Assembly: GCA_029204045.2 (NCBI GenBank)
Contig: CM055073.1
Location: 28,183,785 to 28,247,784 of the forward strand
From: Tillandsia leiboldiana
Lineage: Eukaryota; Streptophyta; Magnoliopsida; Poales; Bromeliaceae
DNA: 64,000 bases
Direction of reading: 5' to 3'
Shown: one piece after another, positions 22,793-33,100 of the stretch
Layout of the letters: each line of letters starts with the position of its first letter
Position numbering within the stretch: position 1 is the first letter of the stretch
Notes under the pieces: generated by a model
What the model saw: only the letters and a program-made list of their open reading frames with translations
Told to the model about the DNA's origin: nothing
Databases searched by the model: none
Program-made: the position numbers and the translations under genes

Positions 22793-24831
22793 TGTTAGTT
22801 GTATGCCCCAAAAGCCTATCAGGCTGACGCATTTTATTATATGGAACATATTTGTACTTGATCTTTATTATAATTTGGGCATTTTATGCCATTCATGTTT
22901 GATGTGTCCATGAATCGTCCTTTGATTTAATGAGATGATAATGTATATTCTTAAGAGTTAAGAATTTGAGATACATATTATTAGTGATTAAGTCATGAAT
23001 GCTCTCAATCGGAGGATCATCATGGGGACGATGATTGATCCGGCAAGATTGATGTATGTGTCGCTCTCTTTTAGGATGACGAGTCTCAAGTCATTAGTGT
23101 GGGGACACTGGAGCGAACGTGCAGGTGGTTGTTATAGAACAAGGGCACTGAGCGTGACCAATTACGATTAGTTACTTGGATGTCTACTCTTTCGTCAGTA
23201 ACTGATTCGATGTTGCAGTGGTACAACTGATCCTTAGACCTGCGACACCACGGCCATTCAATATGAGGCTACTGTAGTTTGACTATGCAAACTCTGATCC
23301 TAGTCACGGGTCTTAGTAGTATATGTTGGCCGCAGTCGGTTCATATTAGGAATGGGTGTTTGTTTACAGGGGATCTATCGCTCTCGGTAGAGAGATAATT
23401 AGTCCTATGCTATTTGTAAGGCAAAGCTCAGAAATCCTCGGCCGGGGTAATATGGTTCATGGAAAGGTGTTTCCAAGAGTAACCATATGAGCTTGTGTCC
23501 TATCAAATTTGTCATATAACGGGTGATGGGGTTTGACGAGTATTCCATGACCTCCACTCAGTTGGGACTATGCGATAGAAGGATTGTATTGTACGGTAAC
23601 TGCACCTTGAGGTTCAGTCCAATATTCACTTCTGACTGGATTGCCACCATATGCTGCTAGGCGTCACTGGTGGATTGTGGGAACCAATAAGAATAATTAT
23701 AGGCGAATAATTATTATACGATGGAAGAATCAAAAGTGTTTGATCCATCAAAAGGAGTTTCGATGATGATGTCGATGGGGATCGCATCATATCTCACTAC
23801 CAGACAGAATTGAACCTATTAGGTCACACACATAAGGAATCGCGCATGATCGATATCAAGGAGATGATAAAGAAGTTTATAGAATGGATTAATTATAATC
23901 ACAATACTAAAGTTTACTAATTTATTAGTAAAAGGACTAATTTGCAATTATTGTAAATTAGAGGTATTTAAGTGCAAAAGTTGCATGGTGTATTTACTAA
24001 TCGTTAGTAAATATTTGGAGGACTTATGTGTAAATGTTACACACGTAGGATAATGGATAATCCAATCGGATTAGGATAAGATTTAATTAGTTACTAGTTT
24101 TTATCTTGAGATTTAATTTAAAAGATCTTTCTTTGTAACTAATTATAAGATTTAATTAGTTACTATATTTTTGGAGATCTTTTCTTTGTAACTAATTATA
24201 AGTTACTAGATCTTTCTTTGTAACTAATTATAAGATTTAATTAGTTACTATATTTTAGGAGATCTTTTTGTAACTAATTATAAGATTTAATTTTGTTATA
24301 GCCGGCCAACTTCCTATTATAAGAATAGGTAGTACGTATGTGATACGTAACAATTTTGGAGAAAGATAAAGTGGAAATTAATCAAGTCGCGGAACGTGAG
24401 AAAACCCTAGCCGCCTATCCTCTCCCTTTTCCTAAAGTCCTCCATAATTAATCGTTCTCGATCTTCGGAAGATTGCTAGCACAATTAGAAGATTGATTCA
24501 TCCTCCTTACATCGACGCAAGAATTAATTCGCGATCGGATCGCGAATCAAGGAGATCGATTTTTCGATCAAGGGCGTAATTCCGTGTGGACACAAGTAGA
24601 GGCCGGGTGCGTGCGCGGCTATCAAGGACGAACAATACGAACAATTTTTACCAACGATCGTCGGCTTCGCGGTGATCTCGACCCGCGCAAGGTAAAAATT
24701 AAATCCTAATTGATGAGATCAATTAGATTACCCTTTTATGATCTAAAACAAAACATGAGGTGATCTTGGTTTAAGAAAAAATTTTAATTGCGTTTTTTTC
24801 TTCCGCTGCGCATATCCGTATTTTTCTTAAA
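22793..24831 (+). mobile_element. Copia 5' LTR (2039 bp)
   Basis: Starts TGTTAGTTGTATGCC. It matches the 3' LTR at 48765-50803 at a constant offset of 25972, so both are 2039 bp with no indels. The differences I noticed are A/G at 23186/49158 and A/C at 24830/50802; the 5' copy therefore ends AA where canonical CA is expected. It is flanked on the left by the duplication gaaaa (22788-22792). Near-identity of the LTRs indicates a very recent insertion. Confidence 0.95.
24078..24295 (+). repeat. Tandem repeats in the copia LTR
   Basis: Four degenerate ~50-60-bp units made of 'gatttaattagttacta', 'gagatcttt' and 'tttgtaactaattataa'. The same array is in the other LTR at 50050-50267. Confidence 0.8.
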
Positions 24832-24832
24832 A

Positions 24833-24845
24833 TGGTATCGGAGCC
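24833..24845 (+). promoter_or_regulatory. Copia primer-binding site (initiator-Met tRNA)
   Basis: tggtatcggagcc begins one base after the 5' LTR. It differs by one base from the usual tggtatcagagcc complement of the initiator-Met tRNA 3' end, and is the predicted minus-strand priming site. Confidence 0.8.
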
Positions 24846-26096
24846 ACCATCATCGTTTGTTTTAGATCTAATCTCTTTTTCGATGTTGATTGGGTTTTTC
24901 TGGAACGATCAAAATTAAAACAATGAAGATTATTTTTGAGTATATTTTTGATTGTTTTGAAACCCAATTAATTAGAAATCGAATTAGAGAATTTTATTTT
25001 ATATGCCTGTGATGTGTATGAGGTGATGATCATGGATAGCAACCTTGTGATGATGTGAATGGGTGTAATTTAATAAGGACCCAGTGTTAGATTCCTTTTG
25101 AGTGCCTGCGTGCACCAATTAAATTATGTAATTTGGAGACCTGCGCGTCTCATTATTATTATGGGTTGTATTGTAATTGTTGCAAAAATTAAACGGTAAA
25201 GGGGTAGTTCTAGGTTCCATGACGATTTGTTCCATTCAAGAGTTGATGCGGTGCAGATCAAGTTTGGACCAAATATTGATCGAGGGAGCCGACAAGAGTT
25301 GATCTACTCCAATCTGATCAAGATGCAGAGCAAGTTTTTGTGTGTAATACCCTCTGACCCGATTCCGGCCTGGTGGCTCAGGCTCGAATCAAATTAAAAT
25401 CCATGATCATCACCGGTAGTTATTTTTAAATATATATATGCGATATATGTGCATATGATGCGATGGTTTGCATGAGATGTAAAATTTATAATAAATTAAA
25501 ACTGATGAGATAACAAATCTCCCTAAATAAAATATTAAGTTAATGGTGTTATGAACCCATTAGTGGCCTTCCATCGTTGTAGGGTGTGGGCGTCTCTTTA
25601 GTGTTGATTGATGCACCCGGACACGGGGGTCAGTTGCATTAGGGAGCCGCAACCATTCTATTGGCATGAGATGCTATGTGGTAAGAAAGGGGTTGAATCC
25701 AAGAATCTGTCAGGATAAGGATTCAATGACTTTTTTATTTACATGATGAACGGTGGGTCTAATTTAACCAAAAGATAAGGCCAAGAATCTGTTAGGATGA
25801 GGCCTATATTTTTGGAGGCCAAAGATAAAACTGCGATTTGCTTGAGAAGCATTGAACAAGAGTTGTTCACTCATTTCTTTACTCATTGCCAAGAATCTGT
25901 CAGGATGAGGTAGTGTGCAAATAGATGGGACCGCAATTCCCACTAGAAACTTTTAGTAAAGTTTTCGTTTTCTCCACTCGGGGAGTGTGGAGATTCGCTA
26001 AAATTAGTGGGAGGCACCATTTAGATTTAAAGCCCCTAATCAAAATGGATTATGATTAAGTACACAACTAATTAGAATCTTAACCATCTGCAGAAA
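24846..26096 (+). other. Copia untranslated leader
   Basis: About 1.25 kb between the primer site and the gag ATG, with no ORF of note. Three copies of a 22-base motif, ccaagaatctg(t)aggat(g/a)agg, occur at 25699-25720, 25781-25802 and 25889-25910, each near a 'gcaacc', 'gcgatt' or 'gcaatt' block. Leaders of such elements usually carry dimerisation and packaging signals; that role is inferred here. Confidence 0.6.
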
Positions 26097-26800
26097 ATGT
26101 CCGCCTCTAACCCACTTGTCAGAATACTTGATACTAATCGCTTAACTGGACCGAATTTCACCGATTGGCTGAGGAATTTGAGAATTGTTCTCAATTCTGA
26201 AAAATTAGCCTACGTGTTGGACACGGAGGCTCCAGCAGTGCCCGCGAATCCAACAGCTCAACAGAAAGATGCTAGAAATAAATGGACTGATGATGATATG
26301 AAGGTAAAATGCTACATGCTTGCGTCTATGAGTAATGAGTTGCAACGCCAGCATGAGCACATGGAGAGTTCTGCTGACATCTTGCTTCATCTTAAAGAGT
26401 TGTATGATGAGCAAAGTCGAACAGCTCGTTACGAAGTGTCAAGGCGACTGTTCAGGACTAAGATGTCTGATGGTCACTCAGTCAATAATCATTGCTTGGC
26501 GATGATTAAGGACATTGAGGAGCTTGAGAAGCTCGGAATGACTATGGACGCAGAACTTCAAATTGATTTGATCTTACAATCATTACCTGATTCATTTTCT
26601 CAGTTTATTTTAAATTTTCAAATGAATAAAATTACTTGCACTCTCGCCGAGCTGTTGAATATGTTGGTCACGGCTGAAGGAATGCTAAAAGTCAATAAGG
26701 GCTCAGTTTTGGCTGTTGAACGGGCTTCCTCCAAAAGAAAGTCTAAATGGAAAAAGAAGAAGCCTGCAAAGAAGCCAAAAACTGACACTGTCAAGGTAAA
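26097..26800 (+). CDS. Copia Gag, N-terminal part (interrupted by gypsy insertion)
   Basis: Structural Gag protein of the copia element, which assembles virus-like particles in the cytoplasm. The ATG at 26097 begins a 234-codon stretch. It starts with a 'LTGPNFTDWLRNLRIVL' motif typical of copia Gag (residues ~15-33), followed by the UBN2/Retrotran_gag-like region (residues ~60-200: 'YMLASMSNELQ', 'MIKDIEELEKLGM', 'LQSLPDSFSQF'). A Lys-rich basic stretch (~residues 213-232) follows. The frame then hits the gypsy LTR after the duplicated gtaaa (26796-26800). The CCHC knuckle and the rest of the polyprotein resume at 45492. The reading frame is otherwise undamaged, so the only visible lesion is the insertion. 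Confidence 0.9.
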
Positions 26801-27126
26801 TGTAGTGGCCCTAGTTCCCATGCAGCGTTTTCCGATGGATCCACTGTTAGAACACCTATTATTGGTGTACCTGGCCCACAGTGCATCAATTGGGTGCGAT
26901 TGATGGACCCTGTGTGCTTTTATTTACTGTTTGGCCTTCGGCTGGGTTTGCCGAAGTTTCGGGGAAGATTTAGGCCAAACAGAGGTCGTAGATGGATTCA
27001 GCGCGGAAAAACGCTTGAAAACGACTATTTATTTGCTTAATTTGGAGTCCGGATGCCCAAAAACGGACACCCGGAAGTTTTTGGTAGAAAATGGTGCATG
27101 GGAGGGGCCGTAGACCGCCGGGATGC

Positions 27127-27683
27127 CACGTGGCAGGCTCTGATTGGCCGGTTCAGGATGCGCGGTCCACAGAGCAGCGCGGCGGGGTGCACAGACCCGG
27201 CGCATGGACACGTGGCACCGCCTGATTGGCGGGCCCAGGGCGCGCGGTCTACCGGGTGAGCGCGGCGGTGAATGGACCAGGCGGGGGGACACGTGGCAGC
27301 CTCCGGTTGGTCAGTGCATGCGGCGCGGTCCACGGAATTCTTGAGGAAAGCGTGGACCGGGTGCAGGGGACACGTGTCACTCCCTCAGTGGCGGGTGCAG
27401 CAGGCGCGGTGCACGGGGCGCGGAGTTGGTGCCTCGGGAAGCGTGCGCACGTGCAACCCACGTCGCGCGACCGTCGCGCACGTCGCGCGGTCGGCGGGTC
27501 AACCGGGGACACGTGGCGCCCGCTCATTGGCGGGCGCCACCGCCTTACTGTGGGCGGAGTGTGGACACGTGGCGGTCACCGAGTGGCCTTGCACCGCTGT
27601 TTCCTGTTTGGCGGGACACGTGGCAGTCGCTGAGTGGCCTTGCTCCGGTGTTGCCTGTTTGGGGGGACACGTGTCAGCACGTG
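27127..27683 (+). promoter_or_regulatory. Array of ten G-box (CACGTG) motifs in gypsy U3
   Basis: CACGTG occurs at 27127, 27209, 27290, 27371, 27448, 27510, 27566, 27617, 27668 and 27678. Spacings are 82, 81, 81, 77, 62, 56, 51, 51 and 10. Most read gacacgtggc, which also matches the ABRE core ACGTGGC. Several are followed within ~15 bases by attgg (a CCAAT box on the other strand: 27143, 27225, 27526). G-boxes bind bZIP and bHLH factors in plants. An array just upstream of the TATA box therefore points to a strong regulated promoter; the regulation itself is inferred. Confidence 0.75.
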
Positions 27684-27699
27684 GAACTTCCGGACGTGA

Positions 27700-27726
27700 A
27701 CAGTGTTGGGCCGGGCCCAACACTGT
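27700..27726 (+). promoter_or_regulatory. 27-bp perfect palindrome upstream of the TATA box
   Basis: Arms of 13 bp (acagtgttgggcc and its complement) flank a single g. It lies 84 bases upstream of TATAAATA. The same palindrome is at 35964-35990 and 43287-43313 in the other gypsy LTRs. The diverged solo LTR has arms acagtaacgggcc at 51732-51758. It is followed by the repeated block 'ggcgcccgaaagtt' (about 27729 and 27747). Confidence 0.75.
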
Positions 27727-27810
27727 AGGCGCCCGAAAGTTTCCGGGCGCCCGAAAGTTGGGGCCCGAATTTGGTGGGCTTTGTCTTTTGGGCTGTTTCC
27801 TTTGGGAGCC

Positions 27811-27818
27811 TATAAATA
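27811..27818 (+). promoter_or_regulatory. TATA box of gypsy LTR 1
   Basis: TATAAATA within agcctataaataggcccc. The equivalent boxes are at 36075 (middle LTR), 43398 (third LTR) and, on the minus strand, 51652-51659 (solo LTR). Conservation between diverged LTRs supports it as the promoter core; transcription would start ~30 bases downstream. Confidence 0.8.
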
Positions 27819-29434
27819 GGCCCCTTTGGGCCGAAAATTTTCGCCTTTCTCGTGGGAATTAGCTCTTGTGCCTTATACAAAAATTCTTCCTCTCCCTCTT
27901 GTGCATCTTCCGGTGAAGTTTCGGATTTTCTGGAAGCCGTGGCGACAGCGTTTTCTGCCTCGTAGTGCGGAGCGACGGTATACTGTTGGAGGCCCGTTTC
28001 CGTCGCAGTTTACTCTGGGAGACCTGCAGAGCTACCCCGACTTCATCTTTGGGCGATTTCTTCGACAGAAGTTGCACGAGAGGTACATCTACGTTTTCCG
28101 TGTTGACCATATTTCCCAGAAATGAGCTTTTATAAAGGTTTGGGGTACATTTTTACACCTCTTTGCTACAGTTTGGAATCCTGACAGCAGCAACTTCACA
28201 GAATTTTATCTTCACTTCTGGATATCGGATTTCGACGATTCAAAAGCCTATCGACATCTACACTTCGCGAGGATCGTCGTGATATTTTTATTGGAATTTC
28301 TGGAAAATTATTGTCAGGTGGGATTTTCGTGTGAACAGTAACCTTGCTTGCAGATTTTGGAATAGTAATTGTTGTGTGTGAATTGTGTATTAATTGTGAA
28401 GTGTTGTTGTACCCAGGATTGTAAGAGCACTTTTTCTGTGCTCTAGGCTCTGTGGATCTGGGAAATTGTCGATTTTCTGGACTGTTTATCTGTGCCATCC
28501 CGGACAGTTAGCGTGTTCAGGTGGGTGATCCTGCTTTCAATATCTATGGACTGCACTCTAATTCTGCAACTATATATGCATGCATGATAGCATTTGAGCG
28601 AAATAATCTGTGCAAACTGTATGAAAGTACCCACAGTTAGAAATTGCTAAATTTGGTGATCTTATTGGAAAACTTGACTTAGCACATCTATTATGCATTG
28701 TATATCTTACTCAGATGACTACTGTTAGAATTATGCATCTGCTTTAGTTCTCCCACGTCAGTTGTTACTTATGTCATTCTGGACATAGTGGTCTTCCCTC
28801 GAGTTGTGGGTTGGGAGGTTTAGTAGCTTTGGATGCATTGTACTCGTGTCTGGGGACCGAGTAGAGTTGGTAGCAGTCTGTAGATTGTTCATCATTGAGA
28901 TAGTGACATGTGGGACTGGGATCTTTGGGAGATGATCATTGGGACAGTGTGGATTCTTAGTTAGCGAGCGAGACAGTGATTGGATCATAGCCTGCAGGAG
29001 CCATACTTGAGATCGACAGAGATGCGCAGAGACTTTGCTCGGTGGGGTCGCTACCCACGAGTGCCACTCCGGAGTTGGGCTTGTTACTTCTATGGCGGCT
29101 TGTCGATGTTGGTGTCCCTCTGGCTGAGCCAGTTTTGGCAGTCATGGGCATCGTCCCTCTGGCTGAGCCAGTTTTGGCAGCTACGGACATACCTACAGCA
29201 GTAGGTAGGCGCAGGTTTGACTGGACCGTTTGGGCAGTCAGTTTGGATTGGGTGACTTGAGTCAAGCATCAGTAGAGACATATTGGTCTTCGGTCCTTTT
29301 TCCTTGAGCATTTGGATAGAGGCATAGTAGCAGTAGATGTTTACTTTCCAGCTTTTCATACTGCATTCCTTTGTTACTTTATGCCTCTTGTAGACTTAGT
29401 GGGCAGGCCGTCGGGCTTGTTGGCGGCACCCACT

Positions 29435-29460
29435 GAGAACTACTGTGGGAGGTAGTTCTC
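29435..29460 (+). promoter_or_regulatory. Conserved LTR 3'-region hairpin (gypsy LTR 1)
   Basis: Perfect arms gagaactac (29435-29443) and gtagttctc (29452-29460) with an 8-base loop. The counterpart is at 45022-45047 in the third LTR. A weaker version (gaaaacta/tagttctc) occurs in LTR A near 18465-18484. Confidence 0.55.
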
Positions 29461-29907
29461 ACACCCGTCGTGGTGTCTTTTCCCCAGGGACTTCAGCTCC
29501 AGTTCCTGCGGTGCCCGTTGCTGATCTAGCCCCTACAGACCGAGGTAAGGGAATCGCGAGGTAGATTCTTTCCCCCTTTCAGCAGCAGCGAGTGGTAGAG
29601 GTACCCGATATACTTTTTGGTTGTGTCTTTTGGTTTGAGAGATTATGTAGTGAGGTATCGAGTTGTACTCTGCTGTTTTCTTTTGAGAGACTCCTGTATT
29701 TGAGTGAGGACTTTATGTATATATATTTGTGTGAGACAGCTTTACTTCCTGCTACTGTTAGTTTTACTTTTACAGCTCTGATATCTGTTAGTTTAGATAC
29801 TTACTTGCAGGTTAGTCGCTACGTCTCTACAGGGTTTCCTGTAGGGGCGGCGGATCTGTTGGCGAGCCCGGGGTACAGTTCCGACCCCGGGGCGTGACAG
29901 ATTAAAG

Positions 29908-29920
29908 TGGTATCAGAGCC
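29908..29920 (+). promoter_or_regulatory. Gypsy primer-binding site (initiator-Met tRNA)
   Basis: tggtatcagagcc, an exact complement of the initiator-Met tRNA 3' end, begins 8 bases after the LTR. It primes minus-strand synthesis. The second internal copy's site lies in the N gap. Confidence 0.9.
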
Positions 29921-30197
29921 TAGGATGTAGGTCTTTGAGGACTTAGGAACCCTAGGCTTATGGTTAAACCCTAGGATGACCCACGTGAGAGCCGAGACTT
30001 TTAGCGAAGTCTTGATTGGGTATCTAACTCTCCCGAGTGGATAGGGACGAGTGATAGACATGTCTTCCTTTTGTAGCGACTATGTTGGCTGCAGACAACA
30101 TAGTGCTTCGGAAAGGGGGACATGCCTTTTGACTTTCGCTAGATTGGGTCGAGTGTTGCTTCTGGTTTTGATTGTTTGCTTTGTCCCTCAGGTGGGG
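29921..30197 (+). other. Gypsy leader, copy 1
   Basis: About 280 bases between the primer site and the gag start codon at 30198. No ORF or clear motif is seen. Confidence 0.6.
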
Positions 30198-33100
30198 ATG
30201 CCTCCTCGACGATCGATGGTGACTCGTTCGCAGCCTTCGTCCTCAGAGCCCGAGCAGGAGGACTCGGGGCGAGGGACCTCAGGCTGAGGTTCAGGAGCTC
30301 CGTGCCCAGATGGCACAGATGGCTGAGGCGGCCAGACGCCAGGAGGAGGGCAGTGGCGCGGCTGACGCTCTTATTTGAGCAGAGAGCACAGCCGGCAGTG
30401 GCACCCCCTGAGGCTTCGCCGGTGCCTTCTTCCCCTGTTGTGGCACCCCCTGTGGTGCAGTCGGCGCCAGCGATTCCTGCTGAGCCTGTTTCGAGTAGGC
30501 CACGGCCGGGGGCGACGGGAGCGTTGACTGAGACAGAGCAGCGTGAGGTTGTTGATTTGCTGATGAGATATTCGACGGTTCGATCCGCCCCGCTTTTCGG
30601 GCATGGGTGCTGAGCCTTGGGCAAGCGAGACTTGGATCACCACCATGGAGCGCCACTTTGAGAGCTTATTTGTGTATGAGAAGTATCGGGTTATTCTGGC
30701 TACCCATTTTCTGGAGAGCAACGCCGAGGCATGGTGGCGGCTGTGTGCGACCAGCTGGTCCACCTGGGACGCAGCTTCTTCCCTGGGCCGAGTTCCGGAG
30801 CATGTTTTTGGGAGCCTTCTTTCCGGAGAGTGTCCGACAGCGACTGGAGGAGCAGTTGAAGAATCTCCGCCAGGGAGATAGACCGGTGCAAATGTACATA
30901 GCAGAATTCAACCAGCTTTTGGCATGTGTGCCACATGTGGCCAGGGACGAGAGCCATCGGGTTTATATGTTCGAGAGAGGACTTCGTCGAGACATCTATC
31001 AGTTCGTCCGCTCCCGTAGACTGCAGACTGTGGAGGCCTCGATGGAGCAGGTTTATATGTGGAGTGTGGAGAGGCCGTGATGGATGAGGTATCTCCGGCC
31101 CCTGTAGCGACTTCTGGGGCGAAGCGCCCGGCCCTGCGGAGGAGGGGCAGTCTAGCAGGCCGGGGCCCCGAGACCTCGCGTTTCACCCTCAGGGCCGGGG
31201 GCACCAGGGACGCCAGAGGTCTGGGGCGTCTCGACAGTCACAGCAGCAGCAGCAGCAGCGTCGACCCCCGCGACAGCAGCAGTCCTCACAGCAGTTTCTC
31301 GGCAGCAGCGCTCAGATCGGTGTGTATCTGTCGGGGCCCTCATCCGCCGACTCAGTGCACGCAGAGGCAGGGCCGGTGTTTTCGATGCGGGGAGGCCGGC
31401 CATATTGCGAGTGCATGTCCAAGGGCCGGTCCTCCAGCTCCTTCTTCTGCATCAGCACCGACGTTCCTTACCAGCCAGCTGGTCCTTCTGCAGCCTACAG
31501 CAGGCCAGAACCTTGCCTCTCTCTTCTCGGCAGCCAGAGCGACGTCCCCCGGCACCGACGCGGTCGTGTGTATGCCGCTCAGATTAGGGACGCTTTCGAC
31601 GCAGAGCAGGTCGTCGCAGGTATTATTCTGATCTCAGCAGTCGTACTCGGGCTCTTTTCGGATACCGGTGCTTCTCATCATTCATTAGTAGATCATTCGC
31701 ATCCTTGCATGGTATAGCGATAGCTTCTTTATCATCTGCTTTAGAGGTTGAGATACCGGGTCATGTTCTGCATGTTGAGGAGTGCTGTAGAGAGTGCCCT
31801 ATACAGTTGGGATCCTGGATTCTGCCGGCCGACTTGCTTGTCTTACGACAGCTCCAGGATTTCGATGTTGTACTGGGTATGGATTGGTTATCGAGATATT
31901 ATGCCACCATTGATTGTCGCGAGAGGACTGTTACTCTTCGTGAGCCGGAGCAGGAGGTGTTTGTCTTCCGGGGCTGTCAGAGTTCGTTGTTCGCCCTGAC
32001 TATTTCTTCGGCGAGGGCCAGGCGGTTGATGTGTAGAGGATGCACTGCATTTCTGGCGACGGTGGTAGAGGTGCCTACGGCGGCACGGGGACTCGAGGAT
32101 ATTTCAGTGGTCCGCGAGTTTCCCGATGTGTTTCCCCCAGAGCTGTCGACCATGCCGCCAGAGAGGGAGATTGAGTTCGTGATTGATGTGGTACCCGGAA
32201 CCGCACCAATCTCGAAGGCACCTTACAGGATGGCGCCAGCCGAGCTGAGGGAGTTGAAGGCCCAGCTACAAGATCTTTTGGATAGAGGTTTCATTCGGCC
32301 CAGTGTTTCACCGTGGGGAGCGCCTGTTTTGTTCGTGAAGAAGAAGGATGGGACACTTCGCTTATGTGTGGACTACCGGGAATTGAACAAAGTGACCATT
32401 CGAAACAAGTATCCTCTGCCGCGGATTGATTGATGACTTGTTTGATCAGCTACAGGGCCTCCGTATTTTCGAAGATTGATCTCCAATCAGGTTACCACCA
32501 GCTGAGGGTGAGGGCCGAGGACATTCCCAAGACGGCGTTTAGATCCCGGTATGGACATTACGAGTTTACGGTTATGCCATTTGGTTTGACCAATGCCCCA
32601 GCTGCATTCATGGATCTGATGAACCGGGTTTTTCAGCCGTACTTGGATCGATTTGTGGTTGTATTCATTGATGATATCCTGATTTACTCCCGGAGCGATG
32701 AGGAGCACGAGGACCACTTGAGGGTAGTGCTGCAGCTGCTACGTGATAGGAAGCTGTACGCCAAACTAAAGAAGTGCGAGTTTTGGCTACGGGAGGTTGC
32801 TTTCTTGGGCCACATTGTTTCAGCTGCTGGAGTAGCGGTCGACCCGACGAAGATTGACACGGTTCGGGACTGGCCGAGGCCGACGACGGTTTCTGAGGTG
32901 CGGAGTTTCTTGGGCCTAGCCGGTTATTATCGTCGGTTCGTGGAGGGCTTTGCGAAACTCTCTACTCCCCTGACCAGCTTGACAAGGAAGGGGACGAAGT
33001 TCGTTTGGACCGAGCGGTGTCAGCAGAGTTTTGAGGAACTGAAGAGAAGATTGATCTCAGCACCTGTTCTTGCACTGCCGGTTATGGGAGAGGGTTTCGT

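Larger units (their letters stand above)
26801..29899 (+). mobile_element. Gypsy 5' LTR (copy 1, 3099 bp)
   Basis: Starts TGTAGTGGCCCTAG, ends CCGGGGCGTGACA, and is preceded by gtaaa (26796-26800), which recurs at 45487-45491 after the last LTR. It is nearly identical to the third LTR (42387-45486). I saw three substitutions, e.g. 'ggtgaatgg' against 'ggtgcatgg' and 'ccggacg' against 'ccgggcg', and a one-base G-run difference. U3 is GC-rich with ten G-boxes, a 27-bp palindrome and a TATA box; the R/U5 part runs on to the primer site. ORFs on both strands inside the LTR are by-products of GC richness. Confidence 0.95.

Noticed and set aside
24833..24845. tRNA gene hint from the sequence matching initiator-Met tRNA
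   Set aside because: Only the 3'-end complement is present, directly after an LTR, so it is a primer-binding site. The same applies at 29908, 52706 and 63989.
27029..27880. Numerous ORFs on both strands in the gypsy U3 (and the same in the other LTR copies and the solo LTR)
   Set aside because: They coincide with the GC-rich G-box array, overlap one another in many frames, and shift with single-base differences between LTR copies.
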